From Alphaproteobacteria bacterium (GTDB lineage: Bacteria; Pseudomonadota; Alphaproteobacteria; Micropepsales; Micropepsaceae), in assembly GCA_019241645.1 (NCBI GenBank), contig JAFAWQ010000041.1:1-48147 (forward strand): 48,147 nucleotides of DNA, written 5' to 3'. A model generated the notes under the pieces. That model had not been told where the DNA came from. It saw only the letters and a list, made by a program, of their open reading frames with translations, and did no database searches. Positions 1 through 7,045 of the stretch are shown here, piece by piece. The first letter of the stretch is position 1, and each line of letters starts with the position of its first letter. A program made the position numbers and the translations under genes.

Positions 1-840
1 TTCGAGGCCGGCAAATTCCTCGGGCGACCAGAAGCGCTCCAGCCTCGCGTGCTTCTTCGTCGGCTGCAAATATTGGCCGATGGTGAGAAAATCCACGCGC
101 GCGGCGCGCAGATCGTCCATCACCTGCATGATCTCTTCGCGGCTTTCGCCAAGCCCCACCATCAGTCCGGATTTGGTGAAGCCGCCCGGCACCAGTTCCT
201 TCGCGCGCGCCAGCAATTGCAGCGAGGCGAAATAGCGCGCGCCGGGCCGCACGCTCAAATAAAGCCGCGGCACGGTTTCCAGATTGTGGTTGAACACATC
301 CGGCCGCGCCGCCATCACCACCTGCAGCGCGCCATCCTTGCGCAGGAAATCCGGTGTCAGCACTTCCACCGTCGTGCCCGGCGAATATTCGCGAATGGCG
401 CGGATGGTCTGCGCGAAATGCGTAGCACCCCCGTCGCCCAGATCGTCGCGATCCACCGAGGTGATGACCACGTGGCGCAGACCCAGCTTCGCCACCGCGC
501 GGCCGACATTCGCCGGCTCTTCCGCATCCAGCGCGCCTGGCAATCCCGTCTTTACGTTGCAGAAGGCGCAGGCGCGCGTGCAGGTGTCGCCCATGATCAT
601 CATGGTCGCGTGCCGGTTGGTCCAGCATTCGCCGATGTTGGGGCAGCCCGCCTCCTCGCACACCGTGTGCAGACCGTGCTCGCGCACGATGGCCTTGGTT
701 TCGGCATAGCCGCGGCTGACCGGCGCCTTGACGCGGATCCAGTCCGGCTTGCGCAAGGTCGGCGTATCCGGCCGGTGGGCCTTCTCCGGATGGCGGAGCG
801 CGGGGCGTGCGGCCCGCGCGAGATCGATCACGGCGGTCAT
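1..840 (-). CDS. lipA: Lipoyl synthase (3' end cut by window)
   Basis: Radical-SAM enzyme that inserts two sulfurs into the octanoyl group carried by lipoyl-dependent proteins (2-oxoacid dehydrogenase E2, GcvH). The 280 visible residues start at the ATG at 840. They carry both LipA cysteine sets: the auxiliary-cluster motif [12 protein letters not shown] (C61, C66, C72) and the radical-SAM motif CTRACAFC (C87, C91, C94). Family-typical segments such as GDTCTR and [12 protein letters not shown] are also present. Roughly the last 40 residues lie beyond position 1. The gene is the last visible one on this strand. A hairpin repeat lies about 40 nt upstream of its start, so its promoter must sit in or just beyond that repeat. 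Identification is very secure. Confidence 0.97.
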   Translation of the reverse strand, partial: MTAVIDLARAARPALRHPEKAHRPDTPTLRKPDWIRVKAPVSRGYAETKAIVREHGLHTVCEEAGCPNIGECWTNRHATMMIMGDTCTRACAFCNVKTGLPGALDAEEPANVGRAVAKLGLRHVVITSVDRDDLGDGGATHFAQTIRAIREYSPGTTVEVLTPDFLRKDGALQVVMAARPDVFNHNLETVPRLYLSVRPGARYFASLQLLARAKELVPGGFTKSGLMVGLGESREEIMQVMDDLRAARVDFLTIGQYLQPTKKHARLERFWSPEEFAGLE

Positions 841-881
841 AGGAGCGAGATATAGAGCGTGAGTCTGATGAAAGCACCTCG

Positions 882-996
882 CCCCCTCCACCGCCTGCGG
901 CGGTCCCCCTCCCCCGCAAGCGGGGGAGGAACCTGTGCGCAAATAGTTCTCCCCCTGCGAAGCGGGGGGAGTACGGCCGAAGGCCGGGAGGGGGGT
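882..996. repeat. REP/BIME-like double-hairpin repeat
   Basis: Two GC-rich hairpins face each other. The first has the palindrome CTCCCCCGCAAGCGGGGGAG and the second TCCCCCTGCGAAGCGGGGGG. Outer arms CCGCCTGCGGCGG and CGGCCGAAGGCCGG also fold back, and the ends (gccccctcc / ggaggggggt) are complementary. This paired inverted layout is that of intergenic REP/BIME elements common in Alphaproteobacteria. It lies between lipA and a decayed gene and may also act as a transcription terminator or mRNA 3' stabiliser. Confidence 0.75.
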
Positions 997-1020
997 GTGC
1001 TGGGAACATCGCAATACCGC

Positions 1021-1231
1021 CGGCCTGCTCACAGGCGTGCCAGGCTTTGGCCTGCGCGATGCGGAAGTTCAGGTAGCGGATGGCACGCCGCACCGCTTCG
1101 CGACGAACGCGGGAAGCCCGGCTGAAGCCGCCATGCTTCAGGCGGTTGCAATTGCGCGGCTGGCCGCCACGCCGCCTCCGTGGCGGAAAGCGCTGCACAG
1201 TGGCGAGCAGGGATTTGGGCTCGGCAGCCAC
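1021..1231 (-). pseudogene. Remnant of a small GGQPxNxNxLKHG-type protein gene
   Basis: Reading on from the stop of the neighbouring hypothetical gene, in the same frame, a GTG at 1231 opens a reading frame. It contains RRGGQPRNCNRLKHGGFSR followed by a basic helical stretch. The GGQPGNxNALKHG pattern is one I associate with small, often phage-linked, alphaproteobacterial proteins; this is recalled, not searched. After about 70 codons the frame enters the hairpin repeat at 882-996 and stays open into the antisense of lipA, so no proper stop ends it. It is therefore more likely a gene whose 3' end was lost or overwritten by the repeat than an intact gene. Coordinates cover only the protein-like part. 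Confidence 0.35.
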
Positions 1232-1759
1232 CTATTCCGCCCCCGGCTCCGGTTGATGCCCAAAGTTCCCATTCGAACCTCCGGAAATTCGGGGGGTATC
1301 CCCCTCTCCGTTTTGCGGCAGACCTGCCCGCCAGCGCCCCTCGTCCCAGTTGCCGGGAACGTGCATCCAGCCTTTGCCACGGACAAAAACTCGGCCATCG
1401 CGAAGCGTGGCACTCGGATCATAGGTGCAGCCCTGATACAGGGGGTCGGCATTAAAGGCGTCACAAGAGTCGGGCTCTGCAATGGTTTGCCGCCGGACAT
1501 TAATGTTGTGCTCGAACTTAGATCCGCGGAGCTCGGCGATGGTGTGGCCGACCTTGGCGCTGGCTTTGAGCAGCGCCACCGCTTCGGAATAGCAGCGGCC
1601 GCGAGCATGACCGAATTCATCTTGCCCTGAATCGATCGCCCGCGCATCGGTCAAGAGCGCAGCAATCGCGTCCGCCGCGTTGTGCAAATCCAATTCGAGC
1701 GAGATTACTCCAGGCGATGGATGTTGCGTGATTTGCCCGCCGGCAATCGTCGAGTCCAT
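1232..1759 (-). CDS. Hypothetical protein, 175 aa
   Basis: I do not recognise a family. The ATG at 1759 is chosen because AAAGGAAC precedes it by about 6 nt; an ATG 8 codons upstream would sit inside the -10 element. Residues 25-90 look helical and moderately acidic. From about residue 95 the sequence turns polar, rich in Gly/Pro/Asn and aromatic residues, with two cysteines (about C103 and C115) and a tail ending PEPGAE. There are no membrane segments or signal peptide. The gene has its own well-formed promoter overlapped by a LexA-like box, and is followed in frame by a decayed gene often seen in phage-like contexts. A small accessory or phage-derived gene is the best guess. Confidence 0.6.
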   Translation of the reverse strand: MDSTIAGGQITQHPSPGVISLELDLHNAADAIAALLTDARAIDSGQDEFGHARGRCYSEAVALLKASAKVGHTIAELRGSKFEHNINVRRQTIAEPDSCDAFNADPLYQGCTYDPSATLRDGRVFVRGKGWMHVPGNWDEGRWRAGLPQNGEGDTPRISGGSNGNFGHQPEPGAE

Positions 1760-1781
1760 GTATTTGTTCCTTTCTATCGGC

Positions 1782-1821
1782 ATTATACCCTAGAACGGAG
1801 AAATGTAAACAGAATAGGAAC
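1782..1821 (-). promoter_or_regulatory. Sigma70-type promoter with overlapping LexA-like box
   Basis: Read on the minus strand, TTTACA and a perfect TATAAT (1782-1787) are separated by 16 nt and lie 23 nt before the ATG of the hypothetical gene at 1759. Overlapping the -35 is GTTC-N7-GTTT (1807-1821), one base off the alphaproteobacterial SOS consensus GTTC-N7-GTTC. The promoter is convincing. SOS control is a suggestion only, since such boxes also arise by chance. Confidence 0.5.
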
Positions 1822-1876
1822 AAAATTTCCAGTCGCTGAAATATTATTGTTGCGGACCCGGGCCGGGCGCGGACCC

Positions 1877-3580
1877 TCAGGTGCCGATGCGCTCGAACGT
1901 CCAGTCCAGCACGACGGGATCGTTGCGCAGCACGCCGCTGACGACCAATTGCTCGGTTCGCCGCGCACTCTCGCCTCCGACATAGATGCTCTTCTCCACC
2001 GAAAGCTCGCCGCCCGTGGCGTGAAACCGCCACCCTTCGCCTGCCGGAAACTTCAGCAGCACGCCACCACCCTGATTCACGGAAACGCGGATGTCGGGAT
2101 GGATGTGAAAGCGTGCGGCAAACGGGATCGACTCCCGGGTGTGGCGCGGTGCGTGGCGGAACAGGCGGTCCTGTCCCGTGAGCGTGCGTCCGTTCGGCGC
2201 CAGCGTGATCCGCCGCGCGTGCACAATGCCGAACCGTTGCACATATCCGTCATGCGCGGCCTCCATCATCCAGCCGTTCGGCGTCTCCTCGCGGTTGGTT
2301 CTGACGTTCTGAGGTTCTCCCATCAGCCGTGGACCGAGCAGGCGCGCCATTCTGCCGTCGAGGATGCGGCCGATGGAGCGATCGGCCAGCGTTACCGTCG
2401 AATGCGCGGCGGTGGCACGCAGGGTACCGGCCCATTTCGCCTCCTCGTTCGAAGCGCCGCAATTCACCACCACGCGCTGCGCGCCCGCGCTGAATTCGAA
2501 GGCGAGACAACCGGCATGCGCGGCATTCGCGAACACGCCTTCGGGCGGCTTGCCGCAATCCATCACCGCAAGCGTGCGGCCGGCCGCGAGACGCTGATAT
2601 CCGGAATCTCTTGCCTCGCCCGGCGGCAGGCCGCGGACTTCATCCCGCGCGAGCAGGCTGGCAATCGCTTTCGCGTCCCCTTCCCGTCCACCATTGAACA
2701 TGGCGAGCGCGCCATCCCCCATGCGGAAGAAGCGCAGCATCGGGGCGATGCGCTCGCGCGCCGCGGGCAGTCCGTCCGGCACCGGCTTTCGCGCGCGATC
2801 GAGCGCCTCCATGACCATGGTGAGGAGACGGAACGCCGCAAGCAGTGCTTCCGGCGAACGGCTGAGATGCCCGCCATCCGGCAAGATCTGCCGTGCCAGT
2901 TCCGCATCGAGGCGCTCGAGACCCGAGACGAGCCGCCGGGGATCGTCGTTGAGGCAGACACCGGATAGCACATGCGCGGCCGCGGCTTCGATCCGCGGCA
3001 GGCCATCCGGCGCCTCTGCGGAGATGCGGGCAAGCATGCGGCTCTGCTCGCGCAGGCTCACCAGAAGGCGCGAGCGCCACATCACATCGGAATCGGCGAA
3101 CACGAAGCGGCCATGCGCGAACACATTGATCAGGCGCCGGCCCAGAATATCCGCGCGCCAGGCAGGCTCGGTGTAGCGCGCATGCCGTTTCAGCCACTGC
3201 GCGGTCAGGTTGGCGGCCAGAATTCGCGCCGGGTCGCCTTTCGCCTGTTCCAACGCCGGCAGCCAGTCGAACCCATGCAGGGCTTCGGCCCAGGCCGGCG
3301 AAGGGGGCGGCAAGTCGAAAATCGAGCCGATCTGAACGTCAACCGTTTCGCCGGCGAAACGAAAGCGGCCACGAAGGAGGGCATCTGCGTCCTCCAGCCG
3401 GTAAGGAAAAGGATCGTCGGGATGGAGAAGGATGCGCTCGGGCATGCGGCCACGCAGCCGCAAACGGTACGGCAGGCTGCGGCGCCAGGCGATGCGAAAG
3501 GGTGCGCTGCCTCGCCACCACAGCGCCGCGGCGATTTGCAGAATTAGGGGAATGTAAGTCCGGTTTTCCCGTGGCGGCAT
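1877..3580 (-). CDS. Heparinase II/III family protein
   Basis: A 567-residue protein of the alginate lyase/heparinase II-III superfamily. These enzymes cleave acidic polysaccharides by beta-elimination with an (alpha/alpha)n toroid plus a C-terminal beta-sandwich. The N-terminal half is helical and Trp/Arg-rich, with a segment like FDWLPALEQAKG and a DGGHLSRSP stretch typical of the toroid. The second half has HAGCLAFEFS, HSTVTLADRS and FAARFHIHPDI, typical of the heparinase II/III C-terminal domain. The start MPPRENRTY at 3580 lies 4 nt after the rpe stop, so the two genes are co-transcribed. A homologue beside rpe is common in Alphaproteobacteria, where purH often follows; purH is absent here. 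Its true substrate is unknown. Confidence 0.85.
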   Translation of the reverse strand: MPPRENRTYIPLILQIAAALWWRGSAPFRIAWRRSLPYRLRLRGRMPERILLHPDDPFPYRLEDADALLRGRFRFAGETVDVQIGSIFDLPPPSPAWAEALHGFDWLPALEQAKGDPARILAANLTAQWLKRHARYTEPAWRADILGRRLINVFAHGRFVFADSDVMWRSRLLVSLREQSRMLARISAEAPDGLPRIEAAAAHVLSGVCLNDDPRRLVSGLERLDAELARQILPDGGHLSRSPEALLAAFRLLTMVMEALDRARKPVPDGLPAARERIAPMLRFFRMGDGALAMFNGGREGDAKAIASLLARDEVRGLPPGEARDSGYQRLAAGRTLAVMDCGKPPEGVFANAAHAGCLAFEFSAGAQRVVVNCGASNEEAKWAGTLRATAAHSTVTLADRSIGRILDGRMARLLGPRLMGEPQNVRTNREETPNGWMMEAAHDGYVQRFGIVHARRITLAPNGRTLTGQDRLFRHAPRHTRESIPFAARFHIHPDIRVSVNQGGGVLLKFPAGEGWRFHATGGELSVEKSIYVGGESARRTEQLVVSGVLRNDPVVLDWTFERIGT

Positions 3581-3584
3581 CGCG

Positions 3585-4238
3585 TCAGCCGCGCAAGGCC
3601 GCGATGTTGCGAGCGTAGCGTTCGGCGCCTCCGCGGAACACGGACGTTCCCGCCACCAGGATGTTTGCGCCGGCGTCGATGGCGCGCTTCGCGGTTTCGG
3701 GTGTGATGCCGCCATCCACCTCCAGATCGATCACACGGCCCGATCGCGCGATGCGTTCCGCTGCCGCTTCGATCTTTCTCAACTGGCTGTCGATGAAGGT
3801 CTGCCCGCCAAAACCGGGATTGACCGTCATGACCAGCACCAGATCGAGGAGATCGAGCAGGTTGTCGATGGCATCGATCGGCGTGCCTGGGTTGAGCACG
3901 ACCCCCGGCCGCTTTCCGCAGGCGCGGATGTGCTGCAGCGTCCGGTGCACATGCGGGCCCGACTCCGGATGCACCGTGAGACCGTCGGCGCCAGCCTCAC
4001 AGAATGCCTCGATGTATGGATCGACAGGCGCGATCATCAGATGCACGTCCAGCGGCTTTTTGACGTGCGGCCGAATCGCCTTCACCACCATTGGTCCGAT
4101 GGTGATGTTGGGCACGAAATGCCCATCCATGACATCGACATGGATAAGATCGGCACCCGCCTTCTCCACCGCTTCGACCTCCGCACCAAGACGCGAAAAA
4201 TCGGCGGACAGAATCGAGGGCGCGATACGCACGGGCAT
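3585..4238 (-). CDS. rpe: Ribulose-phosphate 3-epimerase
   Basis: Interconverts ribulose 5-phosphate and xylulose 5-phosphate in the pentose phosphate and Calvin pathways. The 217-residue TIM barrel starts at MPVRIAPSILSADF. It has the metal/catalytic motif HVDVMDGHFVPN, then HLMI, VNPGFGGQTF and the phosphate-binding VDGGI and VAGTS segments in order. Length is normal for the family. A 12-residue upstream extension was rejected because family members begin at the chosen Met. The gene is first of a pair with the heparinase-like gene (4-nt gap) and lies 78 nt after bfr. Confidence 0.97.
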   Translation of the reverse strand: MPVRIAPSILSADFSRLGAEVEAVEKAGADLIHVDVMDGHFVPNITIGPMVVKAIRPHVKKPLDVHLMIAPVDPYIEAFCEAGADGLTVHPESGPHVHRTLQHIRACGKRPGVVLNPGTPIDAIDNLLDLLDLVLVMTVNPGFGGQTFIDSQLRKIEAAAERIARSGRVIDLEVDGGITPETAKRAIDAGANILVAGTSVFRGGAERYARNIAALRG

Positions 4239-4316
4239 TTGGCGATTAAGGCCGGATTCTGCGATTCGCCGCAAGAGTTACAGCGTTCGGCTTTGGCATT
4301 TGCCTTTTGGCATTGA

Positions 4317-4904
4317 TCAGGAGGCAGGAGCGGAGTCGGATGCGCCCTTCGATTCCGACTGCAGCTGTACGTAATTCTGCAGTCCCATCTGCGCGATCAG
4401 GCGGAGCTGCGTCTGCAGCCAGTCGATGTGGCTTTCCTCATTGTCGAGAATACGGACGAACAGTTCACGGGACACGTAGTCGCCAACCTTTTCGGAATGG
4501 GCGATGGCATTCTTGAGCTCGGGATGGGTTTGCTGCTCGAGCTTGAGGTCGCAGTCCAGCAATTCCTGGACATTCTCGCCGATCCTGATTTTCCCAAGAT
4601 CCTGGAGGTTGGGAAGCCCGCCCAGCATGAGGATGCGCTTGATGAGCCAATCGGCGTGCCGCATCTCGTCGACGGATTCGTCGTATTCATGCTTGGCGAG
4701 CCGCGAAAGTCCCCAATCCGCCAGCATGCGCGAATGCAGGAAATACTGGTTGATCGCCGTGAGTTCGTTGCGAAGAGCCAGATTAAGATGTCGGATGACT
4801 TCTGTGTCGCCGACGAGGGACGCGACAGGTGCCGGGCCTACGCCGCTTTGTCCATGTCCAAGGTCCGCGCCTCGTCCAGCATTTCGGCGATCGTTTCCTG
4901 GCAT
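4317..4904 (-). CDS. bfr: Bacterioferritin (start codon uncertain)
   Basis: Haem-containing 24-mer ferritin that oxidises and stores iron. The four-helix bundle is clear: VIRHLNLALRNELTAINQYF, then EMRHADWLIKR (its Met is the usual haem ligand), GENVQELLDCDLKLE, and DNEESHIDWLQTQL with the ferroxidase Glu/His residues. The start is odd. Family members begin Met-Lys-Gly-Asp about 3 residues before the conserved helix, but here that position reads Leu-Val-Gly-Asp, encoded by CTC GTC GGC GAC. No ATG, GTG or TTG occurs in frame until 4904, which lies inside bfd. That start gives a 195-residue product with an extra leader of about 31 residues and a 67-nt overlap with bfd. Confidence 0.9.
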   Translation of the reverse strand: MPGNDRRNAGRGADLGHGQSGVGPAPVASLVGDTEVIRHLNLALRNELTAINQYFLHSRMLADWGLSRLAKHEYDESVDEMRHADWLIKRILMLGGLPNLQDLGKIRIGENVQELLDCDLKLEQQTHPELKNAIAHSEKVGDYVSRELFVRILDNEESHIDWLQTQLRLIAQMGLQNYVQLQSESKGASDSAPAS

Positions 4905-5023
4905 TGGCCGCAATTCCTTTCGACGCCGCACCCGGCGTAAACCTCGCACGGCGATTGCGCGCCCGCGGCAATAGCCCAGCGGATACGCGCTTCGTTCAGC
5001 CTATTGCAGACGCAGACGATCAT
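4838..5023 (-). CDS. bfd: Bacterioferritin-associated ferredoxin
   Basis: Small [2Fe-2S] protein that docks on bacterioferritin and passes electrons to reduce and release stored iron. The 61-residue product starts MIVCVCNRLNEARI at 5023. It has the four cluster cysteines in the Bfd pattern: CVC near the N-terminus and NCGQC near residue 40. Length matches the family. It overlaps the bfr reading frame by 67 nt in a different frame, so the two genes are translationally linked. A Fur-box-like palindrome lies about 50 nt upstream, fitting induction under iron limitation. Confidence 0.93.
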   Translation of the reverse strand: MIVCVCNRLNEARIRWAIAAGAQSPCEVYAGCGVERNCGQCQETIAEMLDEARTLDMDKAA

Positions 5024-5071
5024 TCCAGCAGAACTCGCACCGGTTCCAACAGGCCGGTTAGTGGCCCATTT

Positions 5072-5090
5072 GCGAATGATTGTCAATCGC
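5072..5090 (-). promoter_or_regulatory. Fur-box-like operator upstream of bfd-bfr
   Basis: The plus strand reads GCGAATGATTGTCAATCGC. The outer 8-nt arms are inverted repeats with one mismatch around TTG, and 12 of 19 positions match the classical Fur consensus. Read toward bfd it contains TTGACA, a possible -35, so bound Fur would block the promoter. Its position directly before the iron-storage pair supports the call. Irr or RirA control is an alternative in this class. Confidence 0.55.
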
Positions 5091-5123
5091 GTACTGAGTG
5101 GTCCTTGCTGGCACCGGCTACTT

Positions 5124-6878
5124 TTATTGCGGCGGATTGGCGAGCAGATACGGATAGCCGCCGTTGATGTTCGGCGACTGGCCCCAAATTTTCGGATCGA
5201 AGCCGCTGGGAAGTGCGGCCTTCAGTTGTGTATCGGTCAACCCAATGGGGCGGCTGTCGCCGCCATGAGCTTCGCCTACTCCCGTGTCAGTGCCGCTGGT
5301 AGTCACGTCCCAATAGTCATCATCAAATCCTGAACCGGAGTAGCCGGCGAATCCGCCAACTTTTTCGCCTGAGACCGCTCCAATGGAATATGATTTATCG
5401 AGGGTCCCGGTGTAGACGCCTATGAACCCACCGACCGTCGAGCCCTTTCCCCCAGACGCGGCGCCGAAGGAGTAGATGTTGCTCAACTGCCCGGAATTAT
5501 GACCCGTAAAGCCTCCAACGGTGCTGCCCTTTTTCCCCGTGACCGAACCAGTGGCGTAGGAAAAGGAAGTTGGGCCACCCAAGCTTCCTGCGAATCCTCC
5601 GACCAAGCTTCTGTTTCCGCCGGATATCGTGGCCGACGAAGAAGAATCTACAATTTCATCGTCGCTCACTCCTACTATGCCGCCAGCCGCCGCATCGTTC
5701 CCGACAATGATGTGGCCTTTCGAACGGCACGACCTGATGTAACCGCCGTATCCAACGATCCCACCCGCCAAAGCTGAGCTAAAGGCAGTAGCGTTTCCGA
5801 CTCTGACCGTTCCGGTAAACGTTGAGCTATAGGCGCCTTCGGCATAGCCGATAAGCCCGCCGACAGTGCCACCGTCACCACCTGAAATAGTGCCGACAAC
5901 AGTGGAGTTGTAAATTCCACCGTTGAGTTCTCCTATCATTCCCCCGACGAATGATTCCGCGCCGCCCGAGACAGTTCCAACGAAATGGGAATGGTCAATG
6001 TGTGTACCAAAGTTTTGCCCAATCAGTCCTCCTACAGGCCCCCCGCTACCGCCTTTGATATGACCGTGCACAGATGACCGTTCAACGCCGCTGTTATCTG
6101 ACTTTGCCGCGATCCCTCCGATGGCTCCGTAACCAGGGTAACCTAAATCCGCTCCGGTCACATTAAGCGCATACAAACGCAAGTTGCGGATAAGACTCTG
6201 CTTGCCGATTTCCACGAAAAGCCCGACGTAATCGTGCGGCGTGGGATCATCGATGCTGAGATTGGAGATGACGTTGCCGAGACCCTCCAATTTGCCCGTG
6301 AACACCGTCTGAATTGGGGCTTTGGAATAGACTCCATCTTGGCTCGCGTCATATGCATTGGAAAATGCGTAGTTGCCGGCAGGATTGGAGTGTATTGCTG
6401 CTGCCAGTCCGGGAACGCTGTTCACCAACGTGAATTTTACTGCGTTTATGTAGACCAGGGTGTGCAAGTCCCAACAGGAGATCGAACCGTCGGTGCCGTA
6501 GCCATAAACGCCGCCCGAGCCGCCATTGTTGGTTTGAACGTAGATCGTCCCTCCGCCCTCCGAGACGATGGGACGGTTTATCACTACAGATCTATATCCA
6601 TCGAGCAGCAGTCCATATTTTTGCGGCCAGGCGATATCGGCATTGATGACGACATCCAGCGCAATGTTCGTACTCTGCAGAGACACCGGACCCGCCGCCA
6701 GAAGACTCTTCACGGTGGAGACATTAAGAACTGCCGATTGAGCGGTAGCTTTGCAGGTGCCGCCTGAGCACGTCACTCCATGAGTTGCTTCCGAAGAAAT
6801 GACGAGGGCAGCATTCACCTGCGATGATGCCGCAACCAATACGAGCGCGGCGATGGCCGCTGCTTTTCGGCAATTCAT
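5124..6878 (-). CDS. Secreted GLUG-repeat beta-helix protein (paralog 1)
   Basis: A 584-residue exported protein. It starts MNCRKAAAIAALVLVAA with a signal peptide predicted to be cut after QVNA. An ATG at 6908 with a GAGG ribosome site is an alternative start. Next comes a C-x4-C module (C37, C42), then a beta-strand-rich region like the part of filamentous haemagglutinins that follows the secretion domain, including FTGKLEGLGNVISNLSI. About nine GLUG-type repeats of 22-25 residues follow (pattern VGGLIGxxxGxIxxSxxxGTVSGG). The C-terminus, GFDPKIWG through YPYLLANPPQ, is shared with two other genes in the window. No autotransporter barrel or anchor is seen. Base composition is visibly poorer in G+C than in neighbouring genes. 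A surface or periplasmic adhesin-like role is inferred; it follows sdhA in the same direction. Confidence 0.82.
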   Translation of the reverse strand: MNCRKAAAIAALVLVAASSQVNAALVISSEATHGVTCSGGTCKATAQSAVLNVSTVKSLLAAGPVSLQSTNIALDVVINADIAWPQKYGLLLDGYRSVVINRPIVSEGGGTIYVQTNNGGSGGVYGYGTDGSISCWDLHTLVYINAVKFTLVNSVPGLAAAIHSNPAGNYAFSNAYDASQDGVYSKAPIQTVFTGKLEGLGNVISNLSIDDPTPHDYVGLFVEIGKQSLIRNLRLYALNVTGADLGYPGYGAIGGIAAKSDNSGVERSSVHGHIKGGSGGPVGGLIGQNFGTHIDHSHFVGTVSGGAESFVGGMIGELNGGIYNSTVVGTISGGDGGTVGGLIGYAEGAYSSTFTGTVRVGNATAFSSALAGGIVGYGGYIRSCRSKGHIIVGNDAAAGGIVGVSDDEIVDSSSSATISGGNRSLVGGFAGSLGGPTSFSYATGSVTGKKGSTVGGFTGHNSGQLSNIYSFGAASGGKGSTVGGFIGVYTGTLDKSYSIGAVSGEKVGGFAGYSGSGFDDDYWDVTTSGTDTGVGEAHGGDSRPIGLTDTQLKAALPSGFDPKIWGQSPNINGGYPYLLANPPQ

Positions 6879-7045
6879 GACTAATCCCCGCGCAGAGGCA
6901 CGATCCATAGTAGGCCCTCAGCGCGACAACAGCCATACCCAGTAAAGACCGTCCATGTATCGACGGCACTGCTTTGCTGTGCCGGGCTCATCCGTGCCCG
7001 CGAGCATCTTGAGAACGGCTACACGGCCCGCAAGCGGAAATAGCC

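Noticed and set aside
49..855. Long plus-strand reading frame opposite lipA
   Set aside because: Arg/His-rich shadow of the clearly coding minus strand, which encodes intact lipoyl synthase motifs.
4838..4904. Programmed -1 frameshift making a Bfd-Bfr fusion
   Set aside because: The frame relation fits, but no slippery heptamer or obvious stimulatory structure is seen before the bfd stop; kept only as an alternative.
5124..6878. Autotransporter or TPS exoprotein call for the GLUG proteins
   Set aside because: No C-terminal beta-barrel, no N-terminal TPS secretion domain and no TpsB-like gene in the window.
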